From: Halorussus amylolyticus
GTDB lineage: Archaea; Halobacteriota; Halobacteria; Halobacteriales; Haladaptataceae
Length of the DNA: 64,000 nucleotides
Assembly: GCF_004143485.2 (NCBI RefSeq)
Contig: NZ_ML974130.1
Span: 356,917-420,916, forward strand
Direction: 5' to 3'
Notes under the pieces: generated by a model
Told to the model about the DNA's origin: nothing
The model's database searches: none
What the model saw: the letters and a program-made list of their open reading frames with translations, nothing else
Shown: positions 37,830-44,889 of the stretch, piece by piece
Numbering within the stretch: position 1 is the first letter of the stretch
Layout of the letters: each line of letters starts with the position of its first letter
Program-made: the position numbers and the translations under genes

Positions 37830-37942
37830 GCCTCCCACCTCCGGAGGCCCTCGACGTTCGGGCAAGCCGAACGTCTCACGCCTCCCATCTCTCCGGAAAC
37901 CTTCGGACCTCGTACCGAGGTCCTCACGCCTCCCACCTCCCA
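37827..37942. repeat. Three direct repeats with two hairpins at the thiP-thiQ junction
   Basis: CACGCCTCCCAcCTC recurs at 37827, 37877 and 37925, at 50- and 48-base spacing. The copy at 37925 holds the last codons and stop of thiP; the copy at 37827 holds the GTG start of thiQ. Each intervening segment contains a hairpin: ACGTTCGG/CCGAACGT (37854-37874) and GGACCTCG/CGAGGTCC (37905-37923). The stems differ in sequence but not in form. The layout suggests tandem duplication of an original GTGA stop/start overlap. Confidence 0.75.
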
Positions 37943-39696
37943 CCAAGTCGGTCGATAACCACGAAGCTCAGACTCGTGACCCCGAGCAGGACCGTCCCCA
38001 TCGCTGTCGCGGGGCCGAGAGTCCGGTTTCCGATGTAGCGCTCGACGGCGACCGGCATCGTGTAGCTACTGCTCCCGGTCGCCAAAATCACCGTCGAATC
38101 GAACTCGCCGATGCTGATGGCGAACGCGAAGGCGGCTCCGGCGGCGACACCCGACGCCACGAGCGGGAGTTCCACGTCGAGCAGGGCGCGGGCGCGTGTC
38201 GCGCCGAGCGCGCGCGCCGACTCGACCATCGACCGGTCGAGACCCGACAGGAGCGGCGAGACGTTCCGGACCACGAAGGGGTAGGCCGCGACTGCGTGGG
38301 CCGCCACGATAGCTGTGACCCCCGCAATCTGGACTCGGTGGTCGCCGACTTCGACGCCGAAGACGAGTCCCCGGAGCATCCCGAGACCGACGACGACCCC
38401 GCTCACGGCGAGGGGGGCCATCGCGGCGGCGTCTGCGAGTCTACTCCCCCGACCGCCCCGGGTCGTCAGCACCGAGATGGTCACGCCCATCGGGAGCGCC
38501 ACGAGGAGGGTAGCGGCCCCGAACAGCAGGGAGTTCCGGACCGCGAGGCCGGGTTTGGTCTGGAAGTCCGCGCCGGTCGCCTGTCGCTCCACGAGAAACT
38601 CGTAGTACTGGAGCGTGAATCCCTGTGGCCCCGTCAGGCTCTCGGCGACCATGCTGACGAGCGGGCCGACGAAGACCACGGCGACCACGAGCGCGTAGAC
38701 GCCGACGGCCGCGCGTTCGAGCGCGGCCGTCGGCGTGGGGTCGTCGGGGAGCAGGCGTTTCCGGGCCGGAGGGTTCGCGGCGCGATTCGCGCCCGCCTGT
38801 CGGGCCTCGTACCGGAGGTAGGCGTAGGTCAGCACGAGCGACAGCACGGTCTCGACCACCGCGAGGGTGGCGGCCTCGGCGTAATCGAGCTGTTGGACCA
38901 GCGAGTAAATCCACACCTCGACGGTGGCGAGCTGAAATCCCCCCAAGGCCAGCACGATGGGGAACGACATGAACGTGAAGACGAACGTGAGGAGCGCGCC
39001 CGTGAGAATCGCGGGCAGGAGTTGGGGCGCGAGCACGTCCCGAAAGGCGCGCCACGGATTCGCGCCGAGGCTCCGGGCGGTCTCGACCATCCGGGCGTCC
39101 ACGCTCTCCCACGCCGCGGTCGTGACCCGAGCGACGAGGGGCGCGTTGTAGAAGGCGTGCGCAACGACGATGGCTTCGAGCGTGAACAGCAGATTCACCG
39201 GGCCGAGACCGACGAGCGCGAGCAAATCGTTGAGCGGCCCGTTCGACCCGAAGAAGGCCACGAAGCCGATGGCGACCATGATGGACGGCAGGACGAACGG
39301 CAGGATGGTGAGCGACCGAATCGTGCGCCTGCCCGGAAAGTCGTACCGCGAGAGGACGTACGCCCCCGGCACGCCGAGGAGAACGCTCGCAATCGTGGAG
39401 AGGGCGGCCTGATACGCGGTGAATCCGAACAGGCCGAGTGGCGTGTTCGCGGCGACGTCGCCGACTTGGGCAAAATCGCCGCCGAATATCGGCGCGAGGA
39501 CGCCGAAGTAGAACGGGTCCGTGATGACTTCCCGGACGATTTCGGGGGTCCACTCGCCGCCGACCCGGACCGCGTCGGCGAAAACGGTGAGGACGGGATA
39601 ATAAAAGACGACGGCCAGCACGACCGCAGTCGCGGCTCCGAGGACCGCCAGCGCGCGCCGTTCGAGCCAGCCCCCGGCCCCGCGAGTGGTGGTCAC
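37924..39696 (-). CDS. thiP: Thiamine ABC transporter permease (fused two-domain)
   Basis: From GTG 39696, 590 residues with about 12 membrane segments. Two binding-protein-dependent permease domains are fused, each with an EAA-like loop (ETARSLGANPWRAFRDVLAP and ESARALGATRARALLDVELP). This is the ThiP/FbpB layout. The inter-domain linker (LLPDDPTPTAALERAAVG) contains a 16-bp inverted repeat. The start lies seven bases after the thiB stop, so the genes are co-transcribed; ThiP carries thiamine delivered by ThiB through the membrane. Confidence 0.88.
   Translation of the reverse strand: MTTTRGAGGWLERRALAVLGAATAVVLAVVFYYPVLTVFADAVRVGGEWTPEIVREVITDPFYFGVLAPIFGGDFAQVGDVAANTPLGLFGFTAYQAALSTIASVLLGVPGAYVLSRYDFPGRRTIRSLTILPFVLPSIMVAIGFVAFFGSNGPLNDLLALVGLGPVNLLFTLEAIVVAHAFYNAPLVARVTTAAWESVDARMVETARSLGANPWRAFRDVLAPQLLPAILTGALLTFVFTFMSFPIVLALGGFQLATVEVWIYSLVQQLDYAEAATLAVVETVLSLVLTYAYLRYEARQAGANRAANPPARKRLLPDDPTPTAALERAAVGVYALVVAVVFVGPLVSMVAESLTGPQGFTLQYYEFLVERQATGADFQTKPGLAVRNSLLFGAATLLVALPMGVTISVLTTRGGRGSRLADAAAMAPLAVSGVVVGLGMLRGLVFGVEVGDHRVQIAGVTAIVAAHAVAAYPFVVRNVSPLLSGLDRSMVESARALGATRARALLDVELPLVASGVAAGAAFAFAISIGEFDSTVILATGSSSYTMPVAVERYIGNRTLGPATAMGTVLLGVTSLSFVVIDRLGGRWEA
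38699..38736. repeat. Inverted repeat (16-6-16) in the ThiP linker
   Basis: ACGCCGACGGCCGCGC (38699-38714), a six-base spacer, then its exact reverse complement (38721-38736). It codes for the linker between the two permease halves. Confidence 0.9.
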
Positions 39697-39703
39697 GCGC
39701 AGG

Positions 39704-40864
39704 TCACTTGCTCGCGATTTGTCGGCCCCACGCATCAACCCACTGGTCGAGGTTGCCCTGGAGTTCGTCGTAGGTGAACGTCACCGGCTCGTCGGGCACC
39801 TTGGCGTACTCCTCGAACTCGTCGTCGAGCTCGGCCCAGTCGGTCGCGGGGAACGCGACGTTCCGCATCGCGATTTCGCCCTGCGCTTCGGGCGAGAGCA
39901 CGAAGTCCATGAACGCCGCCGCGAGGTCGGCGTTGTCGGTGTCCGCGAACGTCGCCATTCCCTCGGGGTTGGCGTAGCCCTGGTCGTCGAGGAACGAAAT
40001 CTGGTGTTTGCTCATGTCCTGGTCGTAGCGATTCGCGTACACCTGGTCGGTGGAGTACGACACCACCATCGGGGCCTCGCCGTTCTCCCACGCCGTGTAC
40101 GCGTCGTCCCACGACCCCATGATTTGGGTGCCGTTGTCCACCAATTGCTCCCAGTAGTCGAGGTAGTCGTCCTTCCCCTGGTTGTGGACCGTCCAGAGCA
40201 GGAACGCCCGGCCGGTCGCGGCGGTCTGGGCGTTCTGGACGATGAGCGTCCCCTCGTACTCGTCGGTCAACAGCGCGTCGAACGTCTCGGGATTCTCGAC
40301 CTCGTTGCTGTCGTAGACGAGGCTGATGTACCCCGTGTCGTACGGAATCGCGCGCTGCTGGGGGTCGAACTTGAGGTCATCTTCGACGTGGCCGTAGTTC
40401 TCCAGCGCGTCGGCGCTCGACGCGAACAGCGGGTCGCCGAGTTGCTCGTCGATGCGGATGAGGTGGTCCACGTTGATGCCGACGAAGAGGTCGGCGTCGA
40501 TGTCCACGCCCTGCTGGGCGCGCTGGATGTAGTAGTTCATCTCGTTGTCGGGCGTCGCCCACTCGACGGTCACGTCGGGGTGGCGCTCCTCGAACGCCTC
40601 CTTGAGCCACGGCCCGGGCGCGGAACTCGGCGCTTCCACGAACGAACTGTAGGTGGCGACCGTGAGCGTCCCGCTCAGGCCCTCTGCAGTCGTCTCCTCG
40701 TCGTCCGTCGTCTCGTCGTCCGTCGTCTCCGCCTCCGTCGTCTCGTCCGCGGTCGTCTCCTCGTCGGCAGTAGTGGCCTGCCCGCCGCTCTCGCCGCCGA
40801 CACAGCCAGCGAGACCGACGATGCTCCCCGCCGCGCCGCTTTTGATGAACGTTCGTCGCTTCAT
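39704..40864 (-). CDS. thiB: Thiamine-binding lipoprotein
   Basis: Product of 386 residues. KRRTFIKSGAAG is a twin-arginine motif and GLAGC a lipobox, so the protein is Tat-exported and lipid-anchored. A Thr/Glu/Asp linker (about 35 residues) precedes the solute-binding domain. GTLTVATYSSFV, DADLFVGINVDHL, IPYDTGYISLVYD, GRAFLLWTV and APMVVSYSTDQVY follow the TbpA/ThiB pattern. It is first in the thiB-thiP-thiQ operon, behind a TATA box at leaderless spacing; no TPP riboswitch fits into the short leader. Confidence 0.88.
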   Translation of the reverse strand: MKRRTFIKSGAAGSIVGLAGCVGGESGGQATTADEETTADETTEAETTDDETTDDEETTAEGLSGTLTVATYSSFVEAPSSAPGPWLKEAFEERHPDVTVEWATPDNEMNYYIQRAQQGVDIDADLFVGINVDHLIRIDEQLGDPLFASSADALENYGHVEDDLKFDPQQRAIPYDTGYISLVYDSNEVENPETFDALLTDEYEGTLIVQNAQTAATGRAFLLWTVHNQGKDDYLDYWEQLVDNGTQIMGSWDDAYTAWENGEAPMVVSYSTDQVYANRYDQDMSKHQISFLDDQGYANPEGMATFADTDNADLAAAFMDFVLSPEAQGEIAMRNVAFPATDWAELDDEFEEYAKVPDEPVTFTYDELQGNLDQWVDAWGRQIASK

Positions 40865-40883
40865 TACTTGGTGGTTGCACAGA

Positions 40884-40894
40884 GTAATACTTAG
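40884..40894 (-). promoter_or_regulatory. TATA box of the thiB-thiP-thiQ operon
   Basis: AAGTATTAC-type box on the minus strand, centred 26 bases before the thiB ATG (40864). Confidence 0.6.
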
Positions 40895-41051
40895 GTCGTG
40901 TGGTATGGCTCTCGCAGAGGGACTCCCGGTCGAGACGCGCTTTCGGAACTGTCCAATCGTAGTTCGAAACGCGGCGAAGCGGAAACGCCGGTCCGGAACG
41001 AGCGCCGGAGAGCGCCGAAACCGTTTCGGCGCTCCCCGTTCTCTCCCCGAC

Positions 41052-41678
41052 ATGAACCTCACCGTCTTCGGAGCGTCGGGTCGCACCGGCCGACCGCTGG
41101 TGGAACAGACGCTCGAACGCGGTCACCGCGTGACCGCGTTCGTCCGCGACCCAGCGAAACTCGGTGTCGAACACGAGCGACTCACCGTCGTGGCGGGCGA
41201 CGCCTACACCGGGGAGGGCGTGGCCGAAGCGGTCGAAGACGCCGACGCGGTCGCGAGCGTCCTCGGCCAGACCTCCTCGGGTCCCGACGACCTCCTGACC
41301 GTCGCTGGCGCGAACGTCATGAACGCGATGGAAGCCCACGACGTCCGGCGGTTCGTCACGCTCGTCGGCGCTGGCGTTCGGACCGAGGGCGAGGACGTGT
41401 CGCTCGGCGGGCGCGTCGTGGGCACGCTTCTCAAACTGCTCAGTCGCGAAGTGCTGGAGGACGCCAAATCTCACGTCGCCGACGTCCGGACCCGCGACCT
41501 CGACTGGACGGTCGTGCGCGCGCCGCGACTCACCCAGGGCGACCGGACCGGCGAGTACCGGACCGGCGACATCAAACTCGGCGTGGAATCTGTCGCGCGC
41601 GGCGACGTGGCCGACTTCGTCCTCGAATGTGCGGAGTCGGAGCTCTACGTTCGCGAACTCCCGAAAATCGGCTCCTGA
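41052..41678 (+). CDS. NAD(P)-binding oxidoreductase, atypical SDR (BVR-B-like)
   Basis: From ATG 41052 (MNLTVFGASGRTGRPLVEQT), 208 residues. GASGRTG is the glycine-rich NAD(P) loop and VTAFVRDPAKL follows the second strand; VTLVGAGVRTEGED and WTVVRAPRLTQG are typical of biliverdin-reductase-B/flavin-reductase-like atypical SDRs. No catalytic YxxxK pair is evident. Substrate unknown. Confidence 0.85.
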   Translation: MNLTVFGASGRTGRPLVEQTLERGHRVTAFVRDPAKLGVEHERLTVVAGDAYTGEGVAEAVEDADAVASVLGQTSSGPDDLLTVAGANVMNAMEAHDVRRFVTLVGAGVRTEGEDVSLGGRVVGTLLKLLSREVLEDAKSHVADVRTRDLDWTVVRAPRLTQGDRTGEYRTGDIKLGVESVARGDVADFVLECAESELYVRELPKIGS

Positions 41679-41695
41679 TTCGCGGTGGTCCCCTG

Positions 41696-41923
41696 TTACC
41701 ACTCCTTGCAGTCGGCACAGACGAGGTCGCCGTCGCGCTGTCCCCCGGCGCGCCACTGCTTTTCGACTGATTCGCCACACTCCGAGCAGTTCCCGCCACC
41801 GGGCGACCACGCGTAGGTCGAGACCGCGGGGTCGGCGTCGGGCGTCGTCTCTGGAGCGTCGGTCTCCGTCTCGTCGTCCTCCGTCGCGGGGGCGAACGAG
41901 TCGAGCGAGGCGTCCTCTGGCAC
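41696..41923 (-). CDS. Small zinc-ribbon protein
   Basis: From GTG 41923 (VPEDASLDSFAPATEDDE), 75 residues. An acidic disordered start leads to YAWSPGGGNCSECGESVEKQ and a final LVCADCKEW, so CxxC...CxxC binds zinc. The (E/D)DASLDxF start and CKEW end recur in short haloarchaeal zinc-ribbon proteins. Role unknown. Confidence 0.75.
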   Translation of the reverse strand: MPEDASLDSFAPATEDDETETDAPETTPDADPAVSTYAWSPGGGNCSECGESVEKQWRAGGQRDGDLVCADCKEW

Positions 41924-42049
41924 GCGCGATGCTACGCAGGCCCCCGTCGTAAGCGTGGCGGACGCTCGGCGTTCCTCGTCGCGCTCCGACGGACCGCCGT
42001 AAGTCTCGCTAACGGAGCAAACAAGTACCCCCGTCACACATCTCCGAAC

Positions 42050-42256
42050 ATGGTGAACCTCATCCAGAACGTCCTCGACATGATTAGCCTGTTCACGGAC
42101 GTGGCGCTCAACGGACCGCTCCCGGCGATTCTGCTGGCGTTCGGCACGCTGTTCGTCGCAGTCTCCGTGGCGGCGTTCGGCTACCTCACGCTCGGCGCGG
42201 TGGTCGATTTCATTCTCCCCGAATCGCTCGGTCGCAAGCCGCCCCAGCAAGGCTGA
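42050..42256 (+). CDS. Small two-helix membrane protein (68 aa)
   Basis: MVNLIQNVLDMISLFTDVAL starts a 68-residue product with a central long hydrophobic stretch (PAILLAFGTLFVAVSVAAFG, YLTLGAVVDFIL). Such proteins are conserved among haloarchaea but uncharacterised. Its last 47 bases overlap the end of the convergent oxidoreductase gene. Confidence 0.7.
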   Translation: MVNLIQNVLDMISLFTDVALNGPLPAILLAFGTLFVAVSVAAFGYLTLGAVVDFILPESLGRKPPQQG

Positions 42257-43271
42257 CCGCCTCTTTCGGGTCGGGACCGAGCGGCGACCCTGCGACGAAA
42301 CTGTCGGCGTATGAAAGCACGTCCGCGATGCGGTCGGCCGCAGTTTCGACCGTTCCCGCGATGCAGAAGGCGTCTATCATCTCGGGCGTGACCGCCTCGA
42401 ACGCCGCCGAAAAGTCGCCCGACTCGACCCTCTCACCGATTTCCTTCGCGCGCTCGCTGTCGATTCCGTGCCTGTCGAGGACCGGCGGGGCCGCCCCGCC
42501 GACGATGAACGCCACCGGCGGCCGGGCCGCCTCGCGGGCGGCCGTCTCGTCTTCGGCCACGCTGACGCTGGCGTAGGCCGCGAAGTCGAAGTCGCCCCGC
42601 GACTCGGGCCGGTCGGCGAGGCCCTTCTCGACCTGCTCGTCGGCCCACGCGAAGTCCTTCGGATGCGAGGCGTTGACCAGCACGCCGTCGGCGTGCTTCG
42701 CCGACATCCGAATCATGTGGGGTCCCTGTGCGCCGACGTAGACGGGAATTTCGCCCGGTTTGTCGGTCTCGTCGGCGTCCGCACTGTCACCACCGGTCTC
42801 GTCGCTCGCGGTCGGCGCGTCCGCGGACGCGCCGACCGCGTAGTTCAGACTCGCGTCCGTCGCGGTGAAAGTACCCTCGTGGTCCACGCGCTCGCCCGCC
42901 CAGAGCTTCTGGGAGACTTTCATCGCCTCCAGCACCCGTCGGAGCGGTCGGTCGCGGTCGTAGCCCAGATTCCGGAGCGTCGAGCGGTCGCCCGCGCCGA
43001 GACCGCAGACCGCCCGCCCGTCGCTGGTCTCGTGGAGGGTGGCGACCCGCGACGCGAGCGTCACGGGGTGGGTCTCGTAGGGGTTGGCGACTCCCGGTCC
43101 GACCCGAATCTCGTCGGTCGCGGCCGCGACTCGGTCGAGGACCACGAACGGGTCGCGGTTGTTGTAGTGACAGCTCGAAAACAGTGTGTCGAATCCCTCC
43201 TCCTCGGCGGTCTCGCCGATTTCCACGAGGTCCGCAATCGGATGCTCGGGCGTGAGCTCAATCCCGCGCAA
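42210..43271 (-). CDS. F420-dependent LLM-class oxidoreductase
   Basis: Product of 353 residues of the luciferase-like group that includes methylene-H4MPT reductase and F420-dependent dehydrogenases. FDTLFSSCHYNNRDPFVVLD, IRVGPGVANPYETHPVTLAS, AVCGLGAGDRSTLRNLGYDR and IPVYVGAQGPHMIRMSAKHA are typical. The only start giving full homology is TTG 43271, inside the end of cofE (14-base overlap), so translation is probably coupled. The acidic insertion (VGASADAPTASDETGGDSAD) holds a 34-bp perfect palindrome. Physical linkage to cofE, which makes the polyglutamate tail of F420, supports F420 use. Confidence 0.88.
   Translation of the reverse strand: MRGIELTPEHPIADLVEIGETAEEEGFDTLFSSCHYNNRDPFVVLDRVAAATDEIRVGPGVANPYETHPVTLASRVATLHETSDGRAVCGLGAGDRSTLRNLGYDRDRPLRRVLEAMKVSQKLWAGERVDHEGTFTATDASLNYAVGASADAPTASDETGGDSADADETDKPGEIPVYVGAQGPHMIRMSAKHADGVLVNASHPKDFAWADEQVEKGLADRPESRGDFDFAAYASVSVAEDETAAREAARPPVAFIVGGAAPPVLDRHGIDSERAKEIGERVESGDFSAAFEAVTPEMIDAFCIAGTVETAADRIADVLSYADSFVAGSPLGPDPKEAVSLAGAACDRAIRGE
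42807..42840. repeat. 34-bp perfect palindrome in the LLM oxidoreductase gene
   Basis: CGCGGTCGGCGCGTCCG (42807-42823) is followed directly by its exact reverse complement (42824-42840), within a variable Ala/Asp/Thr insertion. Confidence 0.92.
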
Positions 43272-44022
43272 ACTCCCACCCCCGTAGGGCCTGCCGAACG
43301 AAGTCGCCCTCCACGTCGCGGAAGAGGTTCTCGCTCCCGTCGTGGTCGCCGAACTCCCAGTCGCGCACGACCGCCACCGGCAGGCCGTCGTCGCCCTCGC
43401 CGGTCACGAGATTGGCGGCGGACGCGAGTTCGTCCACGACCGACTCGACCGTGACTTCGAGTTCGTGGCCGTCTCGGTCGCGCTCGCCCCGCCAGTCGCG
43501 AGATGCAGGGATTCCCGCCCATCCGAGCGCGACTCCGCGCTGGCCGTGACGGAACGGCCGCCCGCAGGTGTCGCTCACGACGACCGCGGGGTCTGCCCGG
43601 AGGTTCGCCCGGATTCGCTCGGCGCTGTCTCTCGGTCGCTCGGGCAGGAGCAGGAGGTCCGCCCCGTCGCCCACGTTCGACCGGTCGATGCCCGCGTTGA
43701 CTCCGATGTGGCCGAACTTCGTGGCCGTGAGCAGAAACGGGGCTTCCATGATTATCTCGGTGCTCTCCTCCAGGACCGCCTGCGCGAACCGGGGGTCCTT
43801 CTCGTCGCCCGAGATGTCTTCGAGGCGTCGGGCGATTTCGTTCGCTCGGGGCCCCGCCGGGAAGTCCGCGAGGTCGGCGAGTCGCCCCTCGGCCTTCGAG
43901 ACGATAGTACTCGCCACGACCACCACGTCGTCGTCCCGGAGGTCGGCCCGGTCGTCTATCAGCGCCGCGAGGTCGTCGCCCGGCCGGATTTCGGGCAGGT
44001 CCGGCACCGCGAACACGTCCAT
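43258..44022 (-). CDS. cofE: Coenzyme F420-0:L-glutamate ligase CofE
   Basis: From ATG 44022 (MDVFAVPDLPEIRPGDDLAA), 254 residues. It adds gamma-linked glutamates to F420-0 using GTP. VVVASTIVSKAEGRLADL, DPRFAQAVLEES, FGHIGVNAGIDRSNV, VVVSDTCGRPFRHGQRGVA and GLPVAVVRDW match the CofE family in order. Length is that of the single-domain archaeal enzyme. It precedes and overlaps the F420-dependent oxidoreductase gene. Confidence 0.95.
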   Translation of the reverse strand: MDVFAVPDLPEIRPGDDLAALIDDRADLRDDDVVVVASTIVSKAEGRLADLADFPAGPRANEIARRLEDISGDEKDPRFAQAVLEESTEIIMEAPFLLTATKFGHIGVNAGIDRSNVGDGADLLLLPERPRDSAERIRANLRADPAVVVSDTCGRPFRHGQRGVALGWAGIPASRDWRGERDRDGHELEVTVESVVDELASAANLVTGEGDDGLPVAVVRDWEFGDHDGSENLFRDVEGDFVRQALRGWEFARD

Positions 44023-44045
44023 GACCCGAGGTTGGGCCGACGCGG

Positions 44046-44053
44046 GTAAAAAC
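44046..44053 (-). promoter_or_regulatory. TATA-like box of cofE
   Basis: GTTTTTAC on the minus strand lies about 28 bases before the cofE ATG (44022). Confidence 0.55.
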
Positions 44054-44141
44054 CCGCCCGAAACGGGCAAGGTCTACTCGCCGGGTTCCGAGCGCCCGGT
44101 CGTCTCTCGTGACGCGAGCGGCCTCCCTGCGACCCCAACGG

Positions 44142-44175
44142 TCACGAGGGGTGGCCCGACGGTCACCCCTCGTGA
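44142..44175 (-). terminator. 12-bp hairpin at the 3' end of the phosphoesterase gene
   Basis: TCACGAGGGGTG (44142-44153) and CACCCCTCGTGA (44164-44175) are exact reverse complements with a 10-base loop. The stop codon and last codons of the phosphoesterase gene form one arm. No T tract follows, so it may protect the mRNA end or pause transcription rather than terminate it. Confidence 0.45.
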
Positions 44176-44666
44176 ACTTCGACCCGGAGCTGACCTCGCT
44201 CGATTTCGACGCTCATCATCGTGGCTCGCTCGGCGGGCGTGGCCCCCGTCGCGCTCCCTGGATTCAGCAGGTGGACGCCCGCGAAGTCCCCGTTCATCAC
44301 CTCGTGCGTGTGGCCCGACACGCCGAGTACCGGCCCCTCGACCGCTCCCTTCACGACCTCCGCGACTCGCTCGCGGTAGCCCTCTTGGGACCCCGTGCCG
44401 TGGGTCACGACGAACGTGGTGTCGCCGATTTCGACCGTGGCGACCTCGGGCAGGTCGAGCGAGGGCGGGTCCGTGTTCCCCTGGACGGCCGTGAGGTCCC
44501 CGTCTGCGAGCGTCGAAATCGTTCCGTAAGCGTCCTCGCTGTCGAAGTCCCCGGCGTGAATCGTGTGGTCGGCGTCGCGGATGCGGTCTTTCACCCACTC
44601 GGGAATCCCCTCAGCGCGCGAGGGGACGTGCGTGTCGCTGATTAAGGCGACGTGTGCATCTGCCAT
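44163..44666 (-). CDS. YfcE/MJ0936-type metallophosphoesterase
   Basis: Product of 167 residues. LISDTHVPS, HAGDFDSED, VQGNTDPPS, VVTHGTG and VSGHTHEVMNG give all five metal-binding blocks of the calcineurin-like fold; the short length fits the YfcE/MJ0936 phosphodiesterase group. LNPGSATGAT near the end is the usual final motif. Natural substrate unknown. Confidence 0.92.
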   Translation of the reverse strand: MADAHVALISDTHVPSRAEGIPEWVKDRIRDADHTIHAGDFDSEDAYGTISTLADGDLTAVQGNTDPPSLDLPEVATVEIGDTTFVVTHGTGSQEGYRERVAEVVKGAVEGPVLGVSGHTHEVMNGDFAGVHLLNPGSATGATPAERATMMSVEIERGQLRVEVHEG

Positions 44667-44889
44667 GTCGAACGTTCGACCCGAATTGTGAAAAGCGTGG
44701 AGGGCGTCTCGGGACTGTGTCGAATCGTGTTAATAGTCGAGGAGAGTAGCGCATTCTGGGTAGCCACCCGGTCTAATACCTCGAAAGTCCCACCCGTTCG
44801 GTCGGATGGCCGAGTGACACGTCCCTGAACGCGACCGTCTTGGCCCCGAGACCCCCACGCTCAAACCACTCGCGACCGAATCTCGGCAT

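Noticed and set aside
37830-37946. N-terminal extension of thiQ starting at 37946
   Set aside because: The open frame crosses the thiP stop and two hairpins and encodes Arg/Gly-rich sequence; homology starts at GTG 37829.
40650-40790. Direct repeats of GTCGTCTC type
   Set aside because: They encode the Thr/Glu/Asp linker after the ThiB lipobox, usual in haloarchaeal lipoproteins.
40865-41051. TPP riboswitch before thiB
   Set aside because: The TATA box is only 26 bases from the ATG, leaving no leader, and no THI-box-like string is seen.
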